DNA of 64,000 bases from Oceanobacillus kimchii X50 (GTDB lineage Bacteria; Bacillota; Bacilli; Bacillales; Amphibacillaceae): positions 3,461,253 through 3,525,252 of the forward strand of contig NZ_CM001792.1 of the NCBI RefSeq assembly GCF_000340475.1, read 5' to 3'. The notes beneath the pieces were generated by a model, which was not told the DNA's origin, made no database searches, and saw only the letters and a program-made list of their open reading frames with translations. Positions 1-8,737 of the stretch are shown here, piece by piece. A program made the translations under genes and the position numbers. Every line of letters starts with the position of its first letter. The stretch's first letter is position 1.

Positions 1-81
1 TCACTACAATTTTTGTGATTTGCTTGTAGTTTGGTTGATAGGCACGTTCTATTCACTATAATTTTTGTGGTTTGGTTGATA
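1..81. repeat. Imperfect short direct repeat
   Basis: Two related units lie at 1-40 and 53-81. Both begin TCACTA(C/T)AATTTTTGTG and both end GTTTGGTTGATA; the first carries about 11 extra bases in the middle. No coding frame is evident. The function is unknown, and the stretch may be an edge of a longer repeat that starts outside the window. Confidence 0.4.
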
Positions 82-172
82 AACAAGATTAAACGTTTTA
101 AAAACAATATTCAAACCTAGCTAAAAAACAATCACCTACCTAAATAAGCGACTCAATTACACCACAGAACCA

Positions 173-634
173 TTACTCGACTTTCTTAAATCCCTGTGAC
201 TCAATTAATTCTATTGATTTCTCCAAACTAATTCCTTCAGACGGATCTCCTTCAAACATGGAACCTTCTAATTCCGCTATTTCACTTGCATCTGCTTCAT
301 TGTAATCTACTGTTACCTTCTCCACTACTTTATCATCTTGGTAATCAATTTCATGGGTTAAGCCATCGACATTTTGATAATCTTCGGCTAACGGTGCTAA
401 CAGCTCTTCTGCTTCTTCTTTTGTCGCAACTCCCAATGCCCTGTATTCTATCTCACTTTCTGATACTTGCTTTACAACTTTGTCATCTTCTGCTGTATAG
501 GTGAGTGTAATCAAAATCCCATCTTCTTCAGCCTGATACTTCACCGTTTCTTCACTGTTACAAGCAACTAGAGCGAACATCGCAACAGCGATGAACAACA
601 ATCCTGCCATTCGAACCAACAAACGTTTTTCCAT
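173..634 (-). CDS. YehR-like (DUF1307) lipoprotein
   Basis: A 153-residue lipoprotein. It has a basic N-terminus, a hydrophobic stretch and a lipobox ending ALVAC, with Cys25 as the predicted lipidation site, so the mature protein should be anchored to the outer face of the membrane. The mature part is acidic, and its length fits the YehR/DUF1307 family, whose function is not established. A strong ribosome site (AGGAGAGG) precedes ATG at 634. It is monocistronic on the minus strand, downstream of the sulfatase terminator at 840-887. The family assignment is from recognised pattern and length only. Confidence 0.75.
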   Translation of the reverse strand: MEKRLLVRMAGLLFIAVAMFALVACNSEETVKYQAEEDGILITLTYTAEDDKVVKQVSESEIEYRALGVATKEEAEELLAPLAEDYQNVDGLTHEIDYQDDKVVEKVTVDYNEADASEIAELEGSMFEGDPSEGISLEKSIELIESQGFKKVE

Positions 635-839
635 TCATTCCTCTCCTATCATCGCTAAGTTAATCAAAGGGTGTCTGTATAAAGATAGTTTGAGGTTAGG
701 TAATTTAAAATTTGAAATAATATGAAGTCCAAAAAAGAATCGTTAGTCTATGTAATGGTTGCTCCATTTCCCAATTTGTTTCCGTTTATCCCTTATGAAA
801 CACACTATACAAATGTATTCCTCTGAAAAGTAATTATGC

Positions 840-887
840 AAAAAAAAGAACCATAATTCTAGGACATCCCCCCGGGAACTATGGCTC
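840..887 (-). terminator. Rho-independent terminator of the sulfatase operon
   Basis: Read on the minus strand, the arms GAGCCATAGTTC and GAATTATGGTTC pair with two G-U pairs and are followed by eight T residues. It lies just downstream of the sulfatase stop codon. Confidence 0.8.
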
Positions 888-907
888 ATGTAGTGATTCC
901 CTCCTTA

Positions 908-2446
908 TTATGTTTTTCTTTTTGGGTATACATCTGTTCTGTCAGCCCAGTCTTCCCAAATGTTAATCATTTCTTTTACCAACTCGGGATAGTGATCTTT
1001 GATGTTATTCATTTCTGTTCGATCGTTATCGATGTCATATAATTCCCAGTCCATTTCCCTTACTTTGGACAATTTCCATTTTCCTTTTCTAACGCCACAA
1101 TGATGTTCATGTTCAAAACAAAAAGTACGTTCTGCTACATTTTCTCCTTCAAAGGCAGGCACTAAGCTTTCTCCTTCCATTGGTAGGATTTGATTACCGT
1201 TATATTGACTTGGATACGGCGCACCAGTGATATCTACCAATGTTGCCATAATATCAATAAAATGACCTGGTCGATGGTCAACTTGACCTTCTTTTAATAC
1301 CTTAGTAGGCCAATGCGCAATTAATGGAGTGCTAATTCCTCCTTCATGACTATAATGCTTATATAGTTGAAGTGGCGTACTGCTCGCATTTGCCCAGCCA
1401 GAACCGTAACTATGATACGAATCTGGGCCGCCCATTTGATTCAAATCTTCTTTCCGGTGTAGGAAATTAGATGTCGTAATCCAATTATCAAATCCCCATG
1501 GATCCCATTCGGCACATGCACCATTATCTGAACAAAATAAAATAAGTGTGTTTTCCATTTCATTATTGTTCTCTAACTCTTTCAAGACTCTACCAATATT
1601 TTGATCCATACGGTCAATCATTCCTGCATAAATCGCCATGCGCTTCGTTAAATCTTGTTGTCTGTCGGGGTCAATCGAATCCCATGCTGGATTGACACCT
1701 TGAATGTCCCGATCACGATTCCAATATTTCGCACGTGGTGACAGTTCTGTATCCTTTGATACAATGCCTAGCTTTTTCATTCTTTCTAAGCGTTCTTTTC
1801 GTATATGATCCCAACCGACTTGATATACTTTTTCATATTTTTCTATTTCTTCTTTCGGCGCTTGCAATGGAAAATGCGGTGCATTATACGATAAATATAA
1901 AAAGTATGGTTCACCCTCTGCTTTAGCATCTTCCATAAATTCTAATGCATAGTCTGTAATAGCGTCTGTGGCATAAAAATCTCCGTTGTTATAACGCTTT
2001 TCTGGTCGTCCTTTTGGAAGTCGAGAATAATCCGACTGGTCCCAAAAACTTGTGAAACCACCAAGCAGCCCATAAAACTCGTCAAACCCGCGTTCTGTAG
2101 GCCCAATCTCTCCTACATGCCATTTCCCAGACAAATACGTACGATAGCCTACTTGCTTCACTACCTCTGCCAATGTCACGCATTGATTTTTTAAAAACCC
2201 GCGATATCCCGGTGTCTCCTGATCTTCCGTCATCTCTCCGACACCTGCTTGATGAGGATACAATCCACTTAAAATAGACGCTCGGCTTGGGCAACAACGA
2301 GCAGAATTATAGAATTGTGTAAAGCGTAATCCATTCTCTGCTAATCGATCTAGATTCGGCGTATGAATCTCACTACCAAATGAACCTAAATCAGAGAAAC
2401 CTAAGTCATCGGCAAGTATTAGAATAATATTCGGCCGTTTTGTCAT
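908..2446 (-). CDS. Type I (Cys-type) sulfatase
   Basis: A 512-residue sulfatase of the alkaline-phosphatase superfamily, expected to hydrolyse a sulfate ester. The N-terminus carries the metal-binding pair Asp13-Asp14. The sulfatase signature CCPSRAS gives Cys51 as the residue to be converted to formylglycine. GKWHVGE and FCSDNGA supply the later Lys/His and Asp-Asn active-site motifs. No signal peptide is visible, so it probably acts in the cytoplasm on an imported sugar. It is the last gene of the operon with the GH2 enzyme and ABC importer, which implies a sulfated oligosaccharide substrate. No formylglycine-generating or anSME maturase gene is in the window, so maturation must come from elsewhere. 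The exact substrate is not readable. Confidence 0.93.
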   Translation of the reverse strand: MTKRPNIILILADDLGFSDLGSFGSEIHTPNLDRLAENGLRFTQFYNSARCCPSRASILSGLYPHQAGVGEMTEDQETPGYRGFLKNQCVTLAEVVKQVGYRTYLSGKWHVGEIGPTERGFDEFYGLLGGFTSFWDQSDYSRLPKGRPEKRYNNGDFYATDAITDYALEFMEDAKAEGEPYFLYLSYNAPHFPLQAPKEEIEKYEKVYQVGWDHIRKERLERMKKLGIVSKDTELSPRAKYWNRDRDIQGVNPAWDSIDPDRQQDLTKRMAIYAGMIDRMDQNIGRVLKELENNNEMENTLILFCSDNGACAEWDPWGFDNWITTSNFLHRKEDLNQMGGPDSYHSYGSGWANASSTPLQLYKHYSHEGGISTPLIAHWPTKVLKEGQVDHRPGHFIDIMATLVDITGAPYPSQYNGNQILPMEGESLVPAFEGENVAERTFCFEHEHHCGVRKGKWKLSKVREMDWELYDIDNDRTEMNNIKDHYPELVKEMINIWEDWADRTDVYPKRKT

Positions 2447-2471
2447 TCAATTACCTCCAACTTTATTGCTT

Positions 2472-4241
2472 TTATCGATCATTCACTTCTTTTATTTTCT
2501 CTAAATCTATTTTTGGTTCTCTATTTTCTTTCAACAGACCATTAACTTCTTGCTGCACATCGGTTGTTTGTGTATAACAGTAGCCACTTACGTACGGTAA
2601 TTTCTTAATGGCATCTGTAATATTTTGAAAACGCTCCAAGAACGCTTCTTTTGTAGATACTTGGTTCCCATATCCCCATCCGTTTTCATCTTGAAAAGCA
2701 ATTCCACCATATTCGGTGATGATTACTGGCTGGCCCTTGTAAAAGTAGCCCTGTGCAAAAGCATACTTGCCGTTATTATGCGGGATTTTATTTTGTAAAA
2801 TGGTCTCTTTATCTTTGTATCTATCATAGAAAATTTCACCTACTTCTTCGTAATCATGTAATGCGATGATATCAGAGATTGTATGCTCCCAACCGTCATT
2901 CACGATTACTGGGCGTTCATCATCAAGACTTTTTGTTAAATAATAGATTGCTTCGGTAAACGTTTGTTGTTTCTTATCGGTAAGAATATGTGGCACGCCC
3001 CACGATTCATTGAATGGCACCCATGTAATAATCGAAGGGTGATTATAATGTTGTTTCACAATCTCTTGCCATTCTCTTGTAAAATTCTCCACAGCTTCAT
3101 CAGAAAACTCATATGTTGCTGCCATCTCTGACCAAACAAGTAATCCTTTTTTATCACACCAATAAAGGAATCGTTCATCTTCTACTTTTTGGTGTTTACG
3201 TACACCGTTATATCCCATTGCTAATGTCTTTTCAATATCTTCAATTATCGCTTCATCCGATGGTGGAGTTAGCATCGTATCCGTCCAATAACCTTGATCC
3301 AATAAAAGTTTTTGATAAATCGGGGAATTGTTTAATAATACTTGATCTCCTTTGATTGAAATCTTTCGCATTCCAAAATAAGATTTGACCTCATCAACCA
3401 AAGCATCTGCCACATACAATTTAAAAGTCACATCATATAAATGAGGATTTTCCGGCGTCCAATGCATGACTCTCCATTCATGAAGGTTGGAGTCTATCGA
3501 CACTTCCAGCTGTTCATCCTTTCGATTGGGGTTAATGGAAAACCGTTTTACTGTATCCTCATCGAATGTAATAATTGTTTCAATGCGACACGCTTCAGTT
3601 GGCATTCGATTTAACTGATATTGAAAATCTACTGCGTTCGTATCTAATTTCGGTGTCATTTTCACATTATCGATTGATGTCTCCGGAAGAAATTCCAACC
3701 AAACTGTTTGCCATATACCTGTTTGTTGCACATACCAACAACCAAAATTATGATCGATCCAACGTTGTTTCCCTCTCGGTTGATAACAGCTCTGACTGTC
3801 CTCGACTTTGACTACTACTTCATTATCTGTATCAAGGGTAATTACATCAGATATATCAAATGAAAATGCAGCATACCCCCCAGCATGAGAACCTACAAAT
3901 ACGCCGTTCACCCATACTTTCGTCAAGTAATCAGATGCTTGAAAACGCAGGATGGTCCGCTTATCAGCATGTTCAGTAGGAATTTGAAATGATCGTTGAT
4001 ACCATACATTCGGATGAAATGTCTCTTCACCAATTCCACTTGCTTTTGTCTCATACGTAAACGGAACTTGTATTTCATCTGTAAATGATGGTTTCTTATT
4101 CCACTGGCTTTTTTCCCCGATATTATTATCATCGAAGGAGAACTTCCACGTACCGTTTAAATTTATCCATTCACTACGTTGATACTGCGGTCGCGGATAT
4201 TCTGTGCGTTGATATGTTTTCGTTGTCATTGTCTCTTTCAT
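2472..4241 (-). CDS. Glycoside hydrolase family 2 (beta-galactosidase/beta-glucuronidase type)
   Basis: About 589 residues with GH2 layout: an N-terminal sugar-binding jelly roll (WINLNGTWKF, WYQRSF, VWVNG), an Ig-like middle domain and a C-terminal TIM barrel. The acid/base Glu is in WVPFNESWG (about residue 412) and the nucleophile Glu is in IITEYGG (about residue 510). It is intracellular, with no signal peptide. The ATG at 4241 is preferred because it lies 8 bases after AGAGGAG; a GTG at 4250 is too close to that site. It is shorter than LacZ and close in size to beta-glucuronidases. It probably removes a terminal beta-linked sugar from the imported sulfated oligosaccharide. The sugar specificity is unproven. 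Confidence 0.9.
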   Translation of the reverse strand: MKETMTTKTYQRTEYPRPQYQRSEWINLNGTWKFSFDDNNIGEKSQWNKKPSFTDEIQVPFTYETKASGIGEETFHPNVWYQRSFQIPTEHADKRTILRFQASDYLTKVWVNGVFVGSHAGGYAAFSFDISDVITLDTDNEVVVKVEDSQSCYQPRGKQRWIDHNFGCWYVQQTGIWQTVWLEFLPETSIDNVKMTPKLDTNAVDFQYQLNRMPTEACRIETIITFDEDTVKRFSINPNRKDEQLEVSIDSNLHEWRVMHWTPENPHLYDVTFKLYVADALVDEVKSYFGMRKISIKGDQVLLNNSPIYQKLLLDQGYWTDTMLTPPSDEAIIEDIEKTLAMGYNGVRKHQKVEDERFLYWCDKKGLLVWSEMAATYEFSDEAVENFTREWQEIVKQHYNHPSIITWVPFNESWGVPHILTDKKQQTFTEAIYYLTKSLDDERPVIVNDGWEHTISDIIALHDYEEVGEIFYDRYKDKETILQNKIPHNNGKYAFAQGYFYKGQPVIITEYGGIAFQDENGWGYGNQVSTKEAFLERFQNITDAIKKLPYVSGYCYTQTTDVQQEVNGLLKENREPKIDLEKIKEVNDR

Positions 4242-4257
4242 TATGAACACTCCTCTA

Positions 4258-5115
4258 TTATCCTTTAATTCCTGTAAAGCTGATTCCCTTTACTATTTGT
4301 TTTTCAAATATTAGAAATGCAATAATCACCGGTATAGATGCAATTGCATTTGCTGTCATCGGTAATACATAGGCTTGTGAATAGGTAGAATTAAATACTG
4401 GTAATCCTACAGGTAAGGTATATAATGTTTCGGAAAGAATTGATAAATATGGCCATAGAAAGTTATTCCAAGACCCAATAAAAGTAAAAATTCCAATTGC
4501 CGCAAGAGCAGGTTTTGCTAAAGGAAGCACAATTTTGTAATACAATCTAAAGTAGGAGCAACCATCAATAGTTGCGCTCTCTATCACTTCCTTTGGTATA
4601 CCATCAAAGAAGCTTTTTAAAATGATAACTCCGAGTGGGGATGCGATCATTGGTAATATTAAACCGGTATAACTATCAATTAGCCCCATGCTTTTCACAA
4701 TTTCATATAATGGAATAATCGTAGCTTCTCCCGGTATCATGAGACCTAGCAGAAAAAATATAAAAATAAAATTTTTAAATCGAAACTTCATTTGTGAGAT
4801 CGCAAAAGCCGCAAAGGACGTAATAATAAGGGTAAGAATCGTTGTAATAAAAGCAACAAAGAAGCTATTAAACAACCATCGTAAGATTAAACTATCCATG
4901 ACAATGTCGATGTAATTTGTAATCGTATATGGCGGTAAAAACCATTCAACCGGATTGGAAGTAGAAAAATTATCAGGTTTAATGGAAACAAATAACATCC
5001 ATATAATAGGGATAAGAAATAGTAACGACACAATTACGCCTAACAGCACTTTTCCTTTTAGTAACGGATCACGGTTACGCTCCAGCGCTTTATTCCTCTT
5101 CACTTTGGTTGCCAT
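4258..5115 (-). CDS. Carbohydrate ABC transporter permease, MalG type
   Basis: A 285-residue inner-membrane permease with about six hydrophobic segments. The cytoplasmic EAA loop is visible as ESATIDGCSYFRLYYKIVLP, which docks the ATPase. It starts one base after the partner permease ends, so the two are probably translated together. The operon has no ATPase gene; in Bacillaceae such CUT1 importers usually share an MsmX-type ATPase encoded elsewhere. It is predicted to import the oligosaccharide processed by the GH2 and sulfatase enzymes. Confidence 0.92.
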   Translation of the reverse strand: MATKVKRNKALERNRDPLLKGKVLLGVIVSLLFLIPIIWMLFVSIKPDNFSTSNPVEWFLPPYTITNYIDIVMDSLILRWLFNSFFVAFITTILTLIITSFAAFAISQMKFRFKNFIFIFFLLGLMIPGEATIIPLYEIVKSMGLIDSYTGLILPMIASPLGVIILKSFFDGIPKEVIESATIDGCSYFRLYYKIVLPLAKPALAAIGIFTFIGSWNNFLWPYLSILSETLYTLPVGLPVFNSTYSQAYVLPMTANAIASIPVIIAFLIFEKQIVKGISFTGIKG

Positions 5116-5116
5116 A

Positions 5117-5992
5117 TTAATTTCCCTCCGATCGTTGATTTTTCAATTGCACAATAGATAAAATAAGTAAGATAAAGAATAGCGCATACGACATCGTTGC
5201 TGCATAGCCTAAGTTATTTTGGGTAAAACCGACTTCGTAAATATACTGAATCAATGGACGGGTAGCTCCACCTGGTCCACCACCGGTAATTAAGAGAATT
5301 TGTGCAAATACCTTATAAGAAGCAAGGATTTGCAACAGAATAATGACACGCCCAATAGGAATGAGTTGTGGTAGAGTAATATAACGAAATTGCTCCCATC
5401 TCGTAGCACCATCAATTTCACTTGCTTCATAATAAGAATCTGGTATTTCTTGCAAACTAGTAAGGAACAAAATCATATTAAATCCAACCGACCACCATAG
5501 AGTGACAAGAACGATACTTATCCAAGCTAATGTCTTGTCTGCCATCCAAAATGGTTCTGCTTGAATACCGAATAGTTGAATAACGTTATTTATTAGACCA
5601 TTGTATGGTTGCAACATAAAGATAGCTAAGAACGATATAACCGCAACGGATAAGATACTTGGTAAAAAGAACGAACTTCGGAAAAATGTTCTCCACTTTG
5701 TATTTAAGTTAGCGAGCAAGGCTAGACCTAAAGCTAATATAACCATGGTTGGTGTTGTTAATAACACAAACAATGTTGTATTCCATAATGTCTGCCAGAA
5801 GAACGGGTCATTAAACATTTCTACATAGTTTTGGATTCCTACGAACTCCATCTTTCGAACGAGATTCCAATCATATAAACTCATTTCCAACCCTTTAAAG
5901 ATAGGTACTATCGTAAACAGCATATATGCAAGAAAAAAAGGTAACAAAAATGGAATCGCTTTCATATCTTTCATCCATGCTCGTTTATTCAT
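5117..5992 (-). CDS. Carbohydrate ABC transporter permease, MalF type
   Basis: A 291-residue permease with a basic cytoplasmic N-terminus and six membrane segments. The EAA loop is around EASEIDGATRWEQFRYITLP. It forms the heterodimeric channel with the neighbouring MalG-type protein. The gene sits between the binding-protein gene (21 bases upstream) and the MalG-type gene, the usual CUT1 order. ATG at 5992 follows an AGGGAGAG-like ribosome site. Confidence 0.92.
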   Translation of the reverse strand: MNKRAWMKDMKAIPFLLPFFLAYMLFTIVPIFKGLEMSLYDWNLVRKMEFVGIQNYVEMFNDPFFWQTLWNTTLFVLLTTPTMVILALGLALLANLNTKWRTFFRSSFFLPSILSVAVISFLAIFMLQPYNGLINNVIQLFGIQAEPFWMADKTLAWISIVLVTLWWSVGFNMILFLTSLQEIPDSYYEASEIDGATRWEQFRYITLPQLIPIGRVIILLQILASYKVFAQILLITGGGPGGATRPLIQYIYEVGFTQNNLGYAATMSYALFFILLILSIVQLKNQRSEGN

Positions 5993-6013
5993 TTATTTTT
6001 CTCTCCCTTCTCT

Positions 6014-7321
6014 TTAATCTTCTCCAATCAATTCTTTTACTTCTTTTTCAATTTGTTGAAAAGCAACTTCCGGTGTCACTTCATTACTCCATATTCGATC
6101 AAGGTTTCGAAGCATGATATCATTGATTCCTCGATAATAGATGTTTCGGTCAGCAAAATTTACGTAATTCGCAACTTCTGCATAGTCTTCACGATAGGGC
6201 ATTTCGGTAAATGCTTTGGAATTCACTACAGTATCTTTTGCAGGAATATGACCAGCTTGTGCCCAAATCGCTCCTTTATCTGTAGCAAAATCCATAAATG
6301 CAACCGCGCCTAATTGCACATCCGGATCAATTTCTTCATAAGAAGGTAAGACAAATGTATGAGAACCGCCCCACGCTCCTTTTTCTCCAAATATGGTAGG
6401 TATCGGCATTGCTGTAAATTCTAAATCCTCAGTCCCTTCCCAAATTCCTGTAGACCAAACGCCTGTGGCAATGGTCGCTGCTCTTTCGGACTGAAAATCA
6501 GTATAAAAATCAGCAAGATTTAATGGAATGACTTCATCTTCATACCAAAATTTATGCATATATGCTGCAGCTTCAATCGCCTTTTCGGTATCTAGTACAT
6601 ATTTCGGGTTGTTTAAATCATCCGATACGATATTTTCACCACCTAGTTGCGTGTAAAAAGTCCACCAATGACGATAACTGTCCATTCCAACAGTAGAGAA
6701 AGCGAAGGGGAATTGATTTTCTGGCAGTTCTTCTTTTAGCGTCCCAAAAAAGTCCCTGTATCCATCTGGTGTTTCTTCCATTTTGATTGTTCCATCCCCA
6801 TTGATTAATCCAGCCCCATCGAGTGCTTTGTTATTCACATACATAATGTGCGGATGGGTATCTATCGGTATCGCATAATGATCATTATCAAAAACTGTTT
6901 GTTCCAAAATATTGGGATTAAACTCAGTCCAATCCACTCCTGCTTCTGTTGCATAGTGATCAATTGGTTGTAATATTCCTAAATTAACAAGTTCTGGTAA
7001 CGTATGAGAGTGAGAAATTGCAATATCTGGACCTTTACCAGCACCTAGACTTGTAATTAATTTTGTATAGTATTCATCATAATCTTGTTGGATGTTATTA
7101 ATAAAGTACTTATCTTGGCTTTGGTTAAACTCGTCAACGATTGTTTGCATAAACTCCGCATCCCCGCCAGCAAATAAGTTCCACATCTTAATCTCTATGG
7201 CACCTTCTGGTACATCAGCACTTTTTCCTCGAACAAGACGATCTACACTAGAACATCCCGTTGTAGTCAATATAGCGAATACCAAGATAAAACTAATCAC
7301 GACGAAATTTTTCTTCTGCAT
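6014..7321 (-). CDS. Extracellular sugar-binding lipoprotein (ABC importer)
   Basis: A 435-residue family 1 solute-binding lipoprotein. Its signal peptide ends in the lipobox TTTGCSS, with Cys23 to be lipidated. The mature part has typical SBP features: an IKMWNLFAGGD start, the segment GKGPDIAISHSHTLPEL, and a hinge region. It captures the oligosaccharide outside the cell and hands it to the two downstream permeases. It is the first gene of the operon, 25 bases downstream of the candidate operator at 7346-7383. The ribosome site is AAAGGAGGAG. Confidence 0.92.
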   Translation of the reverse strand: MQKKNFVVISFILVFAILTTTGCSSVDRLVRGKSADVPEGAIEIKMWNLFAGGDAEFMQTIVDEFNQSQDKYFINNIQQDYDEYYTKLITSLGAGKGPDIAISHSHTLPELVNLGILQPIDHYATEAGVDWTEFNPNILEQTVFDNDHYAIPIDTHPHIMYVNNKALDGAGLINGDGTIKMEETPDGYRDFFGTLKEELPENQFPFAFSTVGMDSYRHWWTFYTQLGGENIVSDDLNNPKYVLDTEKAIEAAAYMHKFWYEDEVIPLNLADFYTDFQSERAATIATGVWSTGIWEGTEDLEFTAMPIPTIFGEKGAWGGSHTFVLPSYEEIDPDVQLGAVAFMDFATDKGAIWAQAGHIPAKDTVVNSKAFTEMPYREDYAEVANYVNFADRNIYYRGINDIMLRNLDRIWSNEVTPEVAFQQIEKEVKELIGED

Positions 7322-7345
7322 GCAACACTCCTCCTTTTATTTATT

Positions 7346-7418
7346 ACATAAAATGTGTATATATTCTGATTTTCTGTTTATTAAATAAAATAATACGCTT
7401 ATATTTCTGAAAAGTCAA
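7346..7418 (-). promoter_or_regulatory. Sigma-A promoter and candidate operator of the sulfatase/GH2 operon
   Basis: On the minus strand, a -35 box TTGACT (7413-7418) and a -10 box TATTAT (7390-7395) are separated by 17 bases. Six bases after the -10 box begins a 38-bp segment (7346-7383). It matches 28 of 38 positions in an ungapped hand alignment to a segment with the same spacing upstream of the regulator gene (8502-8539). The operator role is inferred. Confidence 0.65.
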
Positions 7419-7512
7419 TAAACATTTTGAGCTAGTTCAAAATAAAAGCACACGCGCCCGTTTAGAAACGTAGCGAGTGCGCCCCTCGACAGTGGGTCGA
7501 ACTCTTACCTAA

Positions 7513-7544
7513 TAAAAAAAGATCCATTCTAAAGAATGAATCTT
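7513..7544 (-). terminator. Terminator of the ArsR-type regulator gene
   Basis: On the minus strand, AAGATTCATTC and GAATGGATCTT pair around TTTA and are followed by a run of seven T residues. It separates the regulator transcript from the ABC operon downstream. Confidence 0.85.
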
Positions 7545-7550
7545 AAAAAT

Positions 7551-8471
7551 CTATGAGAAATCAACAGATAATTTAATATCCTGATCATAATCTCCAAACC
7601 CTTTTCCAAACAAGTTAATCCCACCTTTATGTAGGGCACCTTCCTTGATACCTACTTTTACAGTTATATAGCTTTGTTTAGAAATATCTAACTGGCCGAT
7701 GGTACAACCTGATAATCGAACATCATCAATAAAAGTTGCTTCATTTGTTACTTTCCAGGTTTTCAAGCTTCCGTATTGTGTACTGGTTGTTTCTGCCCAG
7801 AAATTAGGGTTTAACTTCCCAGGACGATCACCATAGTCTCCAGGACTTGTCCATGTACCAATGTCCATATCATTTATCCATACCGTAATATCAGATGGCC
7901 AATTGTGATCGTGGTTCGGTGCTTCCGAACATATTTCCATTGATAACTTCACATTTGTTATCTCTGCATCACGAGGGATAACAATTGGAAACGTATACTC
8001 GAAGTACCCCTTTCTGGTCCATATTAATTGTGCCTTCGAACGTTCTGGACTATAGAAATGCACGGGCTCATCCTCTGGTATAAGAAACTTTTCGTGATTG
8101 ACCATTCCACACGTTGGGGCAACCTGAAAGTCGGTATACTGCCCTATTGGCATTTCTAATGTATAATTTTTTTGTTTTGATGTATAATCCTTTTGGTTGA
8201 GTTCAATATGTATATCATCAAAGTTTCTAGAGCATACTTTCATTGCTCCTCTTGTCGCTGGGCGTAACTCTGTGTGAATAAGTGATGCCTCTTCAAGTAC
8301 TTTCACATGAGAAGCAGTCGTAGACACAGGAATATTTAAGGTTTCTGCCATCTGATGGATATTCATATTTCCTTCATTTAACAAATTTATTATTTGTAAG
8401 CGTACATCAGATCCTAACGCATGTGCTACTCTCTTCAATGTTTCTGGATCTTTAATTGAAAGCTCTAACAC
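7551..8471 (-). CDS. ArsR-type winged-helix regulator with large C-terminal domain
   Basis: A 306-residue regulator. Residues about 8-80 form an ArsR-like winged helix (ALGSDVRLQIINLLNEGNM, then recognition helix STTASHVKVLEEA). The remaining 220 or so residues have a beta-rich look, with many Trp/Asp/Gly motifs such as IWTRKGYFEY and DMDIGTWTSPG, and probably sense a ligand. No metal-binding Cys cluster typical of metal-sensing ArsR proteins is evident. GTG at 8471 follows AGAGGGG by 8 bases. Its position beside the sulfatase/GH2 importer and the shared upstream motif suggest it controls that operon and itself. The ligand and the sign of regulation are unknown. Confidence 0.8.
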   Translation of the reverse strand: MLELSIKDPETLKRVAHALGSDVRLQIINLLNEGNMNIHQMAETLNIPVSTTASHVKVLEEASLIHTELRPATRGAMKVCSRNFDDIHIELNQKDYTSKQKNYTLEMPIGQYTDFQVAPTCGMVNHEKFLIPEDEPVHFYSPERSKAQLIWTRKGYFEYTFPIVIPRDAEITNVKLSMEICSEAPNHDHNWPSDITVWINDMDIGTWTSPGDYGDRPGKLNPNFWAETTSTQYGSLKTWKVTNEATFIDDVRLSGCTIGQLDISKQSYITVKVGIKEGALHKGGINLFGKGFGDYDQDIKLSVDFS

Positions 8472-8501
8472 TCTAACAACCCCTCTATTTCATTAATAAT
8501 T

Positions 8502-8551
8502 ACATATTTATTGTAAATATACAGATTTTTTATTTATTAATCTCTATATTA
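8502..8551 (-). promoter_or_regulatory. Candidate operator/promoter of the regulator gene
   Basis: A 38-bp segment (8502-8539) resembles 7346-7383. On the minus strand a -10-like TAATAT (8546-8551) lies six bases before it, the same spacing as in the ABC operon promoter. It suggests autoregulation by the ArsR-type protein. Confidence 0.5.
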
Positions 8552-8610
8552 CTATAATTTCTAGAATAAATGAATCTATATATAAATTTAAAAATGAGAT
8601 TCTTTTCTAT

Positions 8611-8648
8611 AAAAAAAGCAATCCCCCTACTGATTAGGGTAGATTGCT
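8611..8648 (-). terminator. Terminator of the first tctCBA operon
   Basis: On the minus strand the stem AGCAATCTACCCTA pairs with TAGGGGGATTGCT and is followed by seven T residues. It lies downstream of the TctA stop codon. Confidence 0.85.
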
Positions 8649-8737
8649 CGTAAGACTCATTCTTACTCGAGTACATTTGATTTATCCCGGAATATCACTC
8701 AACGTTCTTTAGACTTCACAAGCACAGAATATTTATC

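Noticed and set aside
7440..7506. GC-richer stretch with TCGAC...GGTCGA inverted repeat
   Set aside because: It may be a degraded repeat, but the match to any known element was too weak to call and it is not clearly structured beyond one short palindrome.
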